Source of the DNA: Cupriavidus sp. D384
GTDB taxonomy: Bacteria > Pseudomonadota > Gammaproteobacteria > Burkholderiales > Burkholderiaceae
Assembly (NCBI RefSeq): GCF_001652915.1
Contig: NZ_BBQI01000013.1
Location: forward strand, 1 to 64,000
DNA length: 64,000 bases
Direction of reading: 5' to 3'
A program made the translations under genes and the position numbers. Positions 43,755 through 52,475 of this stretch are shown here, in pieces; within the stretch, counting starts at the first letter, position 1; every line of letters starts with the position of its first letter. Under the pieces are notes generated by a model, which worked only from the letters and a program-made list of their open reading frames with translations, did not search any database and was not told where the DNA came from.

Positions 43755-44690
43755 TCAGACAGCCTGGCGCAGGGCCTGACCGTACCAGCGGGCATAGCGG
43801 GCGATGCCATGCTCCAGGTCGATCGATGGCGTCCAGCCAATGGCGAGCGCGCGGCTGGTATCGGCCTGCAGGCTCGTTGGATCGCCGGGGCGGGCGCGCT
43901 GCGAGAAGCGTGGCGCCGCGTGTACGCCCAGTTCGCGATACAACAGGTTCAGCACGTCACGCACTGTGGTGGGCTCGCCACTGGCACCGTTGAAGATCGG
44001 ACATTCTGGTTCGGCGTAAGGCGCCACGGCGGCCAACAGGCGCGCAGCATCCTCTGCGTGCATCCAGTCGCGGCACTCGCCGCCGGTGCCGCCATAGACG
44101 TGGTCGCCCCGTTCGATCTTCTGGCATGCGTCCCACAACAGCTGCTTGCGCAGCCCTTCGCCATAGATCGAAAAAAGCCGAACGATGGCGACCGACAGGC
44201 CAAAATGGCGCCCATACGACAGGCAGAGTTGTTCGGCCATGAGCTTGTGCGTGCCATAGGGCGAACCCGGCGCGTGGATCGATACCGGCGAGTCTTCATC
44301 CACCGGGGCGCCGGCGGCGTTGCCATACACCGCCGCGCTGGACGGGTACACCACCACGCACCCGGGACAATGCTGGCGGACGAATTCCAGTACCGCCGCC
44401 GTGGAATGCACCGTGTCCCGCAGGTCGCCGGCCGGGTCGCTGAACGACCCGGGCACCGAGCCGCTGCCCGCGCAATGGACAATCAGGTCGGGGCGCAAGC
44501 CCAGCGACGTCAGCGTCTCCAGGGTCACCTCGCCGGCGTGCCACGCCACACTGGCCGGCACCGGCTCGGCCCCGGGTGCCGCATCGCGGCCCAACCCGAT
44601 CACGTCCCAGCCGGCGCGCACATAGTGTCGCAGTACGAAACCGCCAAGGAAGCCGCGCGCGCCCGTCACGAGCACCATGTTTCTTGCCAT
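43755..44690 (-). CDS. NAD-dependent epimerase/dehydratase family protein (extended SDR)
   Basis: 311 residues from the ATG at 44690; an in-frame TTG at 44699 is an alternative. The Rossmann motif is VLVTGARGFLGGFVLRHYVR near residue 7, the active-site Ser/Tyr/Lys are in VVVYPSSAAVYG and SPYGTHKLMAEQL near 145, and IVRLFSIYGEGLRKQLLWDA is typical of sugar-nucleotide epimerases. It probably acts on a nucleotide sugar. It converges on the phospho-lyase gene with 16 nt between them and belongs to no visible polysaccharide cluster. Confidence 0.88.
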   Translation of the reverse strand: MARNMVLVTGARGFLGGFVLRHYVRAGWDVIGLGRDAAPGAEPVPASVAWHAGEVTLETLTSLGLRPDLIVHCAGSGSVPGSFSDPAGDLRDTVHSTAAVLEFVRQHCPGCVVVYPSSAAVYGNAAGAPVDEDSPVSIHAPGSPYGTHKLMAEQLCLSYGRHFGLSVAIVRLFSIYGEGLRKQLLWDACQKIERGDHVYGGTGGECRDWMHAEDAARLLAAVAPYAEPECPIFNGASGEPTTVRDVLNLLYRELGVHAAPRFSQRARPGDPTSLQADTSRALAIGWTPSIDLEHGIARYARWYGQALRQAV

Positions 44691-45607
44691 TGTCGTCAAC
44701 CGGATAAAGGGTGGATACCGGCCAACGACCGATATGTATCAGGAGTCAAGCATTCAGCGTGTGACTTGCATGTAGCACGACACGGACTTTGGACTCTACG
44801 CACCCCGGCACTACGGCTATGTGGGCTATCCCACATAACAGGCACTCTGGGTCTTTCCAACGCCTGAAGTCAGTCATCTGCCTGGGCTTCCAAACTCGGA
44901 TTTCAACAAAAAGAAGCCCATCACATGGCGATGATGGGCTTTGCTCAAACCATGAAGATGAAGAACGGCACGACCCTGGAGAAGCGTGCCGACTTCAATG
45001 TAAGGTCCTCCGACAATCCCGGATGTCGGTGTTCCGCTGATTCCGCGCAGTCCAAGGCCGGTTCGGTTGCATCGGCCATCAAGGACGCGGGTCTGTATCG
45101 AGCCATGGTGTTCCCACTCCCCACTCAGCCCATCGCTGCCGGCACCTGCACGGCGACTTTCGCTGGCGCGCGAAACGGTGCGGCAATCAACAAATCCTGG
45201 CGATTTACGGCGTTCCGATCCGGCCAGTCATCAATGAATTCCCTCGCGTCAGACGACCAGGATTAGGCTGGACACTCCGGATACCAGCAAGACTGCGCAC
45301 CACATCGAGCACGCCGCCGATTGGGTTGCGACGCCTCGCTGCGCTGGCTATTGGCCGCGAGTCCTCCAGGTAATCCTCTCGCAAGGCGATCTATCCCCCC
45401 CTGCTGCCACCCGACGTCGATTGTTTCCGTTCGGTCAACATACTGAACGCCGGCGCGAATCTACTGGCACTGGCCCCTCCTGCCTACACTCCTTTGCAAC
45501 GATGGTTGCACAAGACGTGCCACCGTCTGGGAAGACGTCCGCGCAATAAACCGGACCATGCCTGCCGCGCCCTGCGGCTTATCCACCCATTCGAAGGACT
45601 TCAGAAA
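44691..45607. other. About 900 nt without an intact gene; possibly a decayed locus
   Basis: No frame on either strand is convincing over its length. The minus strand has short stretches with protein-like composition (for example SDAREFIDDWPDRNAVNRQD ending at a stop near 45135), followed by a second short frame that ends just before a hairpin with a U tract. I read this as a gene remnant, but no family could be named. Confidence 0.4.
44909..44941 (-). terminator. Terminator-like hairpin on the minus strand
   Basis: AAGCCCATCA at 44914-44923 pairs perfectly with TGATGGGCTT at 44932-44941. Read on the minus strand the stem is followed by CTTTTTGTTG. No intact gene lies upstream of it on that strand, which supports loss of a gene there. 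Confidence 0.5.
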
Positions 45608-46540
45608 ATGAGCGAAACGACCCGCAATGTGCAGCCGGTTACCGTCAACCTTGGCAAAGCAGGTTCTGGCGAACTCGTGCCATCCCGCTACGCTGTGCGT
45701 GTTGGCGACGTAGATGTGGTGCTGATCAGCGATGGCATTCTGCCGCTGCCCACCAGCACGATGTCCACCAATGTGAGCCAATCAGATCGAAACGAATGGT
45801 TCGATAGCCGCTTTCTGCAACGTGACATGTTCGACTGGGCACTGAATATCGCGCTCGTGCGAAGCGGCGAACGCCTGATCCTGATCGATTCGGGCGTAGG
45901 TGACGGATTTGAATACTTCTCGCGCGCCGGTCGGTCGGTGATGCGACTGGAATCTGCAGGCATTGACCTGGCTACGATCACCGATATCGTGATTACGCAC
46001 ATGCACATGGATCACGTCGGCGGGCTGAACGTCGACGGTGTCAAGGCCAGGCTCCGTCCTGACGTACGCATTCACGTAGCGGCCGCAGAGGTCGAATTCT
46101 GGAAAAACCCGGACTTCAGCAAGACGGTCATGCCGGAAGCTGTCCCTCCTGCCCTGCGCAAGGCGGCTGCCACGTTCGTGGAACTCTACGGCAAGAACCT
46201 TGTGCTGTTCGAAAAGACGGTGGAAGTCGCAGCGGGTGTGTCGGCGCGCGTGACGGGTGGGCACACCCCTGGGCACTGCGTCGTGGACGTTGCATCGAAG
46301 GGCGAGAGGCTGACATTCGTAGGCGACGCCATTTTCGAAGTAGGCTTCGAGAATCCCGATTGGCAGAATGGCTTCGAGCACGAGCCGGAAGTGGCCGTGG
46401 ACGTGCGTATCGCGCTGCTCAACGAGGCTGCGGAGACCGGTGCACTGCTGGCCGCAGCACATGTCGCCTTCCCATCCATCGGTCACATTGCAAAGAATGG
46501 TGCGGGTTTCCGGTTCGTTCCAGTGCAATGGGACTACTGA
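45608..46540 (+). CDS. MBL fold metallo-hydrolase
   Basis: 310 residues from the ATG at 45608 with GAAGGA about 13 nt upstream. The metallo-beta-lactamase HxHxDH motif is THMHMDHVGGLNVDG near residue 133, the third His is in TGGHTPGHCVVDVAS near 218, the bridging Asp in FVGDAIFEV near 240 and the last His in AAHVAFPSIGH near 287. There is no leader, so it is cytoplasmic. The layout resembles the lactonase and alkyl-sulfatase-like broad group; AHL-lactonase activity is possible but not shown. A perfect terminator follows. Confidence 0.9.
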   Translation: MSETTRNVQPVTVNLGKAGSGELVPSRYAVRVGDVDVVLISDGILPLPTSTMSTNVSQSDRNEWFDSRFLQRDMFDWALNIALVRSGERLILIDSGVGDGFEYFSRAGRSVMRLESAGIDLATITDIVITHMHMDHVGGLNVDGVKARLRPDVRIHVAAAEVEFWKNPDFSKTVMPEAVPPALRKAAATFVELYGKNLVLFEKTVEVAAGVSARVTGGHTPGHCVVDVASKGERLTFVGDAIFEVGFENPDWQNGFEHEPEVAVDVRIALLNEAAETGALLAAAHVAFPSIGHIAKNGAGFRFVPVQWDY

Positions 46541-46606
46541 CTGATAGTCGAGCACCAGCCGTGATCATGTAGGCGCGGCTGGCAAGGCGACCGGGCATAG
46601 GTATGA

Positions 46607-46644
46607 AGCTGCCGCAGATTCCTTGAAACTGCGGCAGCTTTTTT
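46607..46644 (+). terminator. Rho-independent terminator after the MBL-fold gene
   Basis: AGCTGCCGCAG at 46607-46617 pairs perfectly with CTGCGGCAGCT at 46629-46639, followed by a run of T to 46644. On the minus strand it may also serve the response regulator unit. Confidence 0.9.
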
Positions 46645-46761
46645 GCGCTCCCGGCTGGCCGGCACGGATTCGGGCGACGAGTACCCACGCGCAAATGGGC
46701 TTGTGGACGTTGTCGCAGCGGAGCTTGCCGCCCGTGGGCAAAGCCAGGCAAGCGCTGTCCG

Positions 46762-47547
46762 TCAATAGGCGGTCATCACCTGGGCCATCGCGACTGGCAT
46801 CGCACGTAAATGGCCGGCGGGCGGCATCAACGCAGCGCCATCCGCCACCACATCGAGTTCCACGGCCATCTTCACAAGATCCGCAAACGTGCGAGCGGCC
46901 ATCTTGCGCATCGCGCGACTGCGATGGATCTTGATGGTCACCTCGCTGATGCCAATACGGTTCGCAATCTGCTTGTTCATCAGCCCAGATACCGCCATCG
47001 CCATCACCTCACGCTCGCGACCGCTCAATGTAGCAAAGCGCGCCCGCAGATCGTCGCCACATTGCAGGGCCATACGATTGCTGCGATCGACGGCGATCGC
47101 TTCGGTCACGGCGTCGATAAAGTCCTGGTCGCGAAACGGCTTGGACAGGAAGTCGAGCGCGCCGGCCTTCATCGCACGGACGGTCATCTCGATGTCGCCA
47201 TGGCCCGTGATGAACACCACGGGCAGGCAGACGCCGAGTCGGATCATCTCGCGCTGCACGTCCAATCCGTTGGCGCCACGCAGACGCACGTCCATCACCA
47301 CGCAACCCGGCACTGGCGCCGCTAGCGCAGCCAGGAAGGCGTCGGCGGACAGAAACGCGCGGGATCGAATGCCAACAGATCGCAGCAGGTCAGCCAGGGC
47401 ATCGTTCATGGACGAATCGTCATCGACAATACAGACCACCGGTTCGACAGCGTCGCAGCCGCGGCTAGGTTTTGATGTCATGACGTTCACGATGGACTCC
47501 AGTATCTCTGTGAATTTGCCGCCCCCGATCAAGATGATTCGCTTCAT
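46762..47547 (-). CDS. FixJ/LuxR-type response regulator
   Basis: 261 residues from the ATG at 47547, chosen because GAGGT lies 7 nt upstream; it gives a 22-residue extension. The shorter start at 47481 (MTSKPSRG) has no close ribosome site. The receiver domain has the acidic pair in VVCIVDDDSSMNDALADLLR, phospho-acceptor Asp in CVVMDVRLRGANG, Thr in VFITGHGD and Lys in DFLSKPFRD. The output domain is LuxR-type (LSGREREVMAMAVSGLMNKQ, ISEVTIKIHRSRAMRKMAAR). No kinase gene is adjacent; the nearest candidate is the sensorless histidine kinase at 52476. Confidence 0.92.
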   Translation of the reverse strand: MKRIILIGGGKFTEILESIVNVMTSKPSRGCDAVEPVVCIVDDDSSMNDALADLLRSVGIRSRAFLSADAFLAALAAPVPGCVVMDVRLRGANGLDVQREMIRLGVCLPVVFITGHGDIEMTVRAMKAGALDFLSKPFRDQDFIDAVTEAIAVDRSNRMALQCGDDLRARFATLSGREREVMAMAVSGLMNKQIANRIGISEVTIKIHRSRAMRKMAARTFADLVKMAVELDVVADGAALMPPAGHLRAMPVAMAQVMTAY

Positions 47548-47697
47548 GGCGATCACCTCGCAATCTCGGATGCACAGGACGATCGACGCCAGCGCCTGGC
47601 TGTCAGGCGCTGGCAGATCGGATTGGTCGGAATGGAGAACGGATAGCGCGGCGGACGCGTGAGAGCGTTGGGCGCCCTGCCGGCTTGATGGCGCCGA

Positions 47698-48105
47698 TTA
47701 CTTCACCGGCGTCAGGATCGGTGCGCCCTGGTTCTTGATCAAGAAGACCACGAACCTTGCTGGCTTGGTGTTGCTGGCGTTGCGTCCGACAGTATGGATG
47801 TCGTTCGGGCCTTCATGGAACGTGTCACCGGGCTTGAGCGTGACTTCCTTGCCGCCCTTCACACCCATGATGATGCTGCCTTCCAGCACATAGATGAAGC
47901 CATGCGCATCGTGTCGATGCACAGGGTCGTACCCGCCCGGCGCGTACTCCACGACGATCATCTGCACTTCCTTGCCGGGATACTCGGGCAGTGCTTCGGT
48001 CGTCAGCGGCGTAACCCTCACCTCAGGCGCCGCAGCGATAGCGGCTGGTTGCTGCAGCACACACGAAACGGCCAGTGCAGCAGCGGCGGAAAGAATGCGC
48101 TTCAT
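47698..48105 (-). CDS. Exported cupin domain protein
   Basis: 135 residues from the ATG at 48105, with a Sec leader (MKRILSAAAALAVSCVLQQP then AAIAAAPE). The rest is one cupin domain with DPVHRHDAHGFIYVLEGSII near residue 60 and LKPGDTFHEGPNDIHTVGRN near 90, containing the usual His/His/Glu/His metal ligands. It should be periplasmic. Function unknown; it starts 4 nt after the end of the AhpD-like gene upstream on the same strand, so the two are in one operon. Confidence 0.88.
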   Translation of the reverse strand: MKRILSAAAALAVSCVLQQPAAIAAAPEVRVTPLTTEALPEYPGKEVQMIVVEYAPGGYDPVHRHDAHGFIYVLEGSIIMGVKGGKEVTLKPGDTFHEGPNDIHTVGRNASNTKPARFVVFLIKNQGAPILTPVK

Positions 48106-48109
48106 CGCA

Positions 48110-48589
48110 TCACTCCAGACCAGCCTTGTCCAGGCCAAACATCTTGTCGGCAGATCCGGGCTCCATCTGAAACGCGACGTTGAGCCGGTTCCAGGCATTG
48201 ATGGCACCGACCTGGAAGGTCAGGTCCGACAACTCCTTTTCCGAGAACTGGGTACGTACGCGCTCGAAGAGTTCGTCCGGCACGCCATGCGCCGGCAGGT
48301 TCGTCAGCACTTCGGTCCACGCCAACGCGGCGCGTTCGCGCGGCGAGAACAGCGTCGATTCGCGCCAGATGGCCACATGGTGCAGGCGCAGCTCACGCTC
48401 GCCGTGAATCTTGGCCTGCTTGATATGCATATCGACGCAAAACGCACAGCCGTTCAGTTGTGATGCACGGATCTCCACCAGTTCGCGGATGTGCTGTTCG
48501 AGCGTGGTCTTCTGGAACAGGGCGCCAAGCTCGACGAGTTTCTTTGTCAGCTCCGGCGATTGCTGGAAGTAATTCAAGCGTTGTGACAT
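48110..48589 (-). CDS. Carboxymuconolactone decarboxylase family protein, AhpD-like
   Basis: 159 residues from the ATG at 48589. The redox-active CxxC of AhpD-like alkylhydroperoxidases is in LNGCAFCVDMHIKQAKIHGE near residues 48-60, and the general fold is supported by FSPRERAALAWTEVLTNLPA and LSDLTFQVGAINAWNRLNVA. AhpD-like proteins act in peroxide reduction, which fits the Ohr-like gene immediately upstream. It is followed by the cupin gene with 4 nt between. Confidence 0.9.
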   Translation of the reverse strand: MSQRLNYFQQSPELTKKLVELGALFQKTTLEQHIRELVEIRASQLNGCAFCVDMHIKQAKIHGERELRLHHVAIWRESTLFSPRERAALAWTEVLTNLPAHGVPDELFERVRTQFSEKELSDLTFQVGAINAWNRLNVAFQMEPGSADKMFGLDKAGLE

Positions 48590-48774
48590 ATGACTCTCCG
48601 GTGGAAGCAGTAAGGGATGCGCTCGCGGGAGCCGTGGCGACCAATCTCGCCACGGTCCTGCTTGGAAGTCATCGTAGTGCGCGGTGCGGCGTGCGGCTAG
48701 TGTCGCCAGGGTGCCCAGTCTGTTGCCGCGCGGACACCAATCGCAACCGATCGGCACGACGAGCCCGCCGGCAA

Positions 48775-49275
48775 TCAGTCGATCACGCTCACGATGCTGT
48801 GAATGCCTGCCCGGGCCATCTTGGCGTACGGGCAAAGCCGCTCAGTGTTGCGCACGAGTTCTTCGGCCAGATTCCGCTCCACGCCGGGCATACGCACGCG
48901 AATCTCGGCAATCAGCGCGTATCCGCCGTCGGCCGGATCCCGGCCGAACGACACCACGACGGCAACTGTCGTCTGCGTCATGTCCACCTGCGCGCGCTGT
49001 GCAAGAAGACTGAGCGCCCCGTGAAAGCACGCCGCGTAGCCCGCGGCGAAAAGCTGCTCTGGATTGGTCCCGTTACCTGGACCGCCCAACGCCGCAGGCA
49101 ACCGCAGGTCGAGGATCAGATTGCCATCGTCAGACCTGGCAGTGCCAGAGGCCCGGCCATGCGCGGCCTCTCCTCCGGACACCGTAACGGTTGTTGTATA
49201 GAGCGAGGTGAATCCCTCACCCCGGTATCTGTCGAGCAGTGTCAGCGATGGAGGCTGCAACCTCTCGTGATCCAT
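48775..49275 (-). CDS. OsmC/Ohr family peroxiredoxin
   Basis: 166 residues from the second of two ATG codons (49275), with GGAGG 5 nt upstream. The two redox Cys residues of Ohr/OsmC are present: QLFAAGYAACFHGALSLLAQ near residue 78 and NTERLCPYAKMARAG near 145. The catalytic Arg region (SLYTTTVTVSGG and GRASGTARSDDG) is also recognisable. The family detoxifies organic hydroperoxides. It is 13 nt downstream of the NmrA-like gene, in one minus-strand unit. Confidence 0.9.
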   Translation of the reverse strand: MDHERLQPPSLTLLDRYRGEGFTSLYTTTVTVSGGEAAHGRASGTARSDDGNLILDLRLPAALGGPGNGTNPEQLFAAGYAACFHGALSLLAQRAQVDMTQTTVAVVVSFGRDPADGGYALIAEIRVRMPGVERNLAEELVRNTERLCPYAKMARAGIHSIVSVID

Positions 49276-49288
49276 CATCGCCTCCGGC

Positions 49289-50041
49289 TCACTTTTGCAG
49301 GTGTTGAGCAATCCATTCCTCGAAACGGATGCGTCCGAGCCTCGCCTCGCCTTCCGGGACGAGCGTGCCTTCCTGGAGCTCGGCGCCGAAGTAAAGTGCG
49401 GTCGGATCCGCAGCAACGGTACGCACGTCCCCGATCGCTTGGAGATACCGCTGTACAAGGTCGCTCAGACGGAAGCGTTCCGGGCCGGCGATGTCGACCA
49501 TGCCATTTAGCGGGGCGGCCAGCGCCGCATCGGCTACCGCATGCGCCACATCGTCCGAGGCGATCGGCTGGATCAATGCCGGTGTGAGACGGATTGTTTC
49601 CACCTGCCCCGCCGACTGCGCAATGCCCCCAAGGAATTCGAGGAACTGCGTCGACCGCACGATGGTGTAGGGAATGCCGGCTGCCCGGATCAATGCTTCC
49701 TGCGCGATCTTGGCGCGGAAGTACCCGCTTTGCGCCAGCTTGTCGGTACCGACTACGGATAGCGCAACATGGTGCGCCACGCCGGCCTCCTTTTCGGCCG
49801 CCGCGAGGTTCCGGCCCGATGTCTCGAAGAAGTGCAGCACCGCCTGGTCTTCGAATGACGGCGAGTTCGCGACATCGACCACCACTTCCGCCCCGACGAG
49901 CGCCTGTGCCAGCCCCTGGCCTGTCAATGCATTGACGCCGGTGCCGGGCGAGGCGGCCAGCACGTCATGCCCCTGCGCGGACAGCCGCGCCACCACCTTC
50001 TTGCCGATCAAGCCGGTACCGCCTATGACAACAATCTTCAT
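49289..50041 (-). CDS. NAD(P)H-binding NmrA-like atypical SDR
   Basis: 250 residues from the ATG at 50041 (MKIVVIGGTGLIGKKVVARL), with the NAD(P)-binding GGTGLIGKKV motif at the start and VVVDVANSPSFED, HHVALSVVGTDKLAQSGYFR and YTIVRSTQFLEFLGGIAQSA further on. These proteins are NAD(P)H sensors or reductases of unknown substrate (the LysM-type YesF/NmrA group). It heads the minus-strand redox cluster and lies 153 nt from the GlxA-type gene. Confidence 0.88.
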   Translation of the reverse strand: MKIVVIGGTGLIGKKVVARLSAQGHDVLAASPGTGVNALTGQGLAQALVGAEVVVDVANSPSFEDQAVLHFFETSGRNLAAAEKEAGVAHHVALSVVGTDKLAQSGYFRAKIAQEALIRAAGIPYTIVRSTQFLEFLGGIAQSAGQVETIRLTPALIQPIASDDVAHAVADAALAAPLNGMVDIAGPERFRLSDLVQRYLQAIGDVRTVAADPTALYFGAELQEGTLVPEGEARLGRIRFEEWIAQHLQK

Positions 50042-50194
50042 GATGCATCTCCATGCAGGTAAGTGGCGCTTGTCCACGTTCCAACATGCTAGGTGCGGCG
50101 TGGATCTGGCACCAGACCGGTGCCAGATCCACGGTGTTTCCTGTTTTGCATCAATCGGATTCGGGGGTGAGCCGCCCAGCGAATGGGAGCATCC

Positions 50195-51166
50195 CTAACG
50201 GTTGACCTTCAGCCGGTATTCGCTCGGCGACAGTCCGAAGTGGCGCTGGAACGTCACACGCATGCGATCTTCGCTGCCGAACCCGCACTCGCGCGCGATG
50301 ACGTCGATGGGCCTGCCCGGGTCCTGCAACTGCCGCCGTGCCGCTTCGAGCCTGAAATGCTCCACACCCTTGGCCGGCGTGCGGCCGGTCTTATCCTTGT
50401 ACACGCGCGCGAAGTTGCGCGGACTCATGCCGACATACTCGGCAAGCTGCTCGACGGACAACTCCTGTGTGGAGAGATTCTGCACGATCCACAGGTGCAG
50501 GGACTCGAATACGGGCACTTGCCGGCTCTGGGAAATCAGCATCTCGCTCAACTGCGGCTGGCCCCCGGGTCGCTTCATGTAGACCGCCAGCTCCTTTGCG
50601 GAATTGAGTGCCACCTCGTGCCCGTAGTCGGCTTCCACCATGGCCAGGGCCAGGTCAATGCCTGTGGTCACGCCCGCCGACGTCCAGAGGTTCTGCTGCT
50701 GCACGAAAATGGCTTCGGGGTCGAGGTCCACCGTGGGGAACAATTCGTGGAATCGGTCGAGCATGGCCCAATGAGTGGTAGCCCGCTTGCCATCCAGCAA
50801 GCCCGCGAACGCCAACAGGAACGCACCGCTGCACACCGAAGCCATGCGGCGGATCTTGCCCGACGCGTTGGCCAGCCATTCGATCAACGCCGTCTCGTTC
50901 TTTGCCACCTCGAGGATTGTCGGCGATCCCGGCACGATCACGGTATCGATGACCCGCAGGTCGAACGACGCCAGGGACACCGAACTCATCGACGTGCCCT
51001 CCACCGTTGCAACCATACCGCCTGAGAAGCTCGTCGTCAGACACCGATATCCTGCCAACCCCCGCGCCCGGGCGTAGTTGGACGCGGCCCAGAACACAGT
51101 CTGGGGTCCGGCAAGGTCAAGCAGGCTGACATCTGGATACGCCACGAACAGAATGTTGCGCGGCAT
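50195..51166 (-). CDS. GlxA family transcriptional regulator (DJ-1/PfpI plus AraC HTH)
   Basis: 323 residues from the ATG at 51166 (MPRNILFVAYPDVSLLDLAG), the typical start. The nucleophile-elbow region is SVCSGAFLLAFAGLLDGKRA near residue 105 and the C-terminal AraC domain contains EQLAEYVGMSPRNFARVYKD and ECGFGSEDRMRVTFQRHFGL. It is likely the regulator of the NmrA/Ohr/AhpD/cupin unit downstream on the same strand, since these genes are typical of such modules. Confidence 0.9.
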   Translation of the reverse strand: MPRNILFVAYPDVSLLDLAGPQTVFWAASNYARARGLAGYRCLTTSFSGGMVATVEGTSMSSVSLASFDLRVIDTVIVPGSPTILEVAKNETALIEWLANASGKIRRMASVCSGAFLLAFAGLLDGKRATTHWAMLDRFHELFPTVDLDPEAIFVQQQNLWTSAGVTTGIDLALAMVEADYGHEVALNSAKELAVYMKRPGGQPQLSEMLISQSRQVPVFESLHLWIVQNLSTQELSVEQLAEYVGMSPRNFARVYKDKTGRTPAKGVEHFRLEAARRQLQDPGRPIDVIARECGFGSEDRMRVTFQRHFGLSPSEYRLKVNR

Positions 51167-51858
51167 GTCTTCAATGTTTCCTGAGGCGGTGGGCGGCTGA
51201 TGTTGAAGCATGAGAGGTATTGCGGTAGTCGAGCGATGCTATGTCAAAGGGACAATCCCGCGCAAGCCTGCACACCCGTTGCATCACGACGGCCAGTATT
51301 CGCCGCTGCACTGCGGCGAATTCGGCCCGGCATGCCTGTCCCTCGTCAGTTCCGGAATACGCCGCCTCTGGCTGGCAAATGCCGGCGCCGGCGCCCCCTC
51401 GAAGCGAACAACAACGGCGAAACCCGCGCGGCACGTTGCTCGAAGGCTGTACCTGATGCATGCCAGGCAAATGCTGCGGGACGGGATCAAGCATTGGAAG
51501 TGCTGTCATCGTTCGGCTTTTGTATGTCACATCCTGTGGCCATCCCACAACCCACCGGCATAGGCTGGGCATCCCGCGACGGCGCCTGCCGGCGAGTGGC
51601 GTAGCGACAGGGCAATGTGGCCGCAAGTCTAGAAGGTAGTCGGACGCGTCACAAGACCTCCCTGAGGGCGGCGCCGTTTCCATGAATGCACCAATCCTGA
51701 ACGGCGTTCGCGTGACGTGACCCCGACGACTGGCAGTCTGGCAGAAAAACCGGGAACGCTGTCATTTACGGTCGATTAAGCGCTCATTAACATCAAGTCG
51801 AGGTCGGCCCATGGGGCCGTCAGCAATGCCGGCAGCCAATCAGATAGCGAGAAAAGAG
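51167..51858. other. 692-nt region without a convincing gene
   Basis: Open frames exist on both strands (for example minus 51171-51683) but none has recognisable protein character. The region holds the divergent promoters for the GlxA gene and the flavodoxin-like gene. I see no clear repeat or terminator. Confidence 0.5.
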
Positions 51859-52473
51859 ATGACACATGCAGTTTGCGTCGCGGTGGTGTACCACAGCGGC
51901 TTTGGACACACGCGCAGGCAGGCCGAAGCGGTACACGCCGGCGCCGGTAGTGTGATGGGGGTGCGCAGCACGCTGATCCCCGTGGAGGACATCAATGCTC
52001 ACTGGCGCCAGCTCGAATCCGTGGATGCCATCATCTTCGGCGCGCCCACGTACATGGGCAGCGCGTCGGCGCCGTTCAAGGCATTCATGGATGCATCGGC
52101 GCAAACGGTCCTGCCCCGGAGCGCCTGGAAGGACAAGCTTGCCGCAGGCTTTACCAACGCCGCATCGCGCTCAGGCGACAAGCTCAATACGCTGCAACAA
52201 CTCGCCATCTTTGCCGCCCAACTCGGCATGCACTGGATAAATCTTGGCCTGCCGCCGGGACATGACAATTCCACGTCGAGCGAAGAGAGCATGAATCGGC
52301 ACGGGTATTTTCTCGGAGCCGCTGCACAGTCCGATGCTGACGTCGGAGCAGATGTCGGCGCGACGGCAGCAGACCTGAAAACCTCGGCCTACCTGGGCGC
52401 ACGGGTAGCCCGTGTCGCGTTGCAGCTATCCGCCGGCCGTGCGGAGTTGGCCAAGGCCGCACTGACCGTATAG
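51859..52473 (+). CDS. Flavodoxin-like NAD(P)H-dependent FMN reductase (WrbA-like)
   Basis: 204 residues from the ATG at 51859. FMN-binding features: VAVVYHSGFGHTRRQAEAV at the phosphate loop near residue 6, IIFGAPTYMGSASAPFKAFM near 60 and KLAAGFTNAASRSGDKLNTL near 97. It resembles WrbA-type quinone reductases and FMN reductases. It is followed 2 nt later by a histidine kinase gene, an unusual and probably meaningful coupling. Confidence 0.88.
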   Translation: MTHAVCVAVVYHSGFGHTRRQAEAVHAGAGSVMGVRSTLIPVEDINAHWRQLESVDAIIFGAPTYMGSASAPFKAFMDASAQTVLPRSAWKDKLAAGFTNAASRSGDKLNTLQQLAIFAAQLGMHWINLGLPPGHDNSTSSEESMNRHGYFLGAAAQSDADVGADVGATAADLKTSAYLGARVARVALQLSAGRAELAKAALTV

Positions 52474-52475
52474 CC

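Noticed and set aside
51171..51683. 170-codon minus-strand frame upstream of the GlxA gene
   Set aside because: No recognisable segments, and it would overlap the regulator's promoter.
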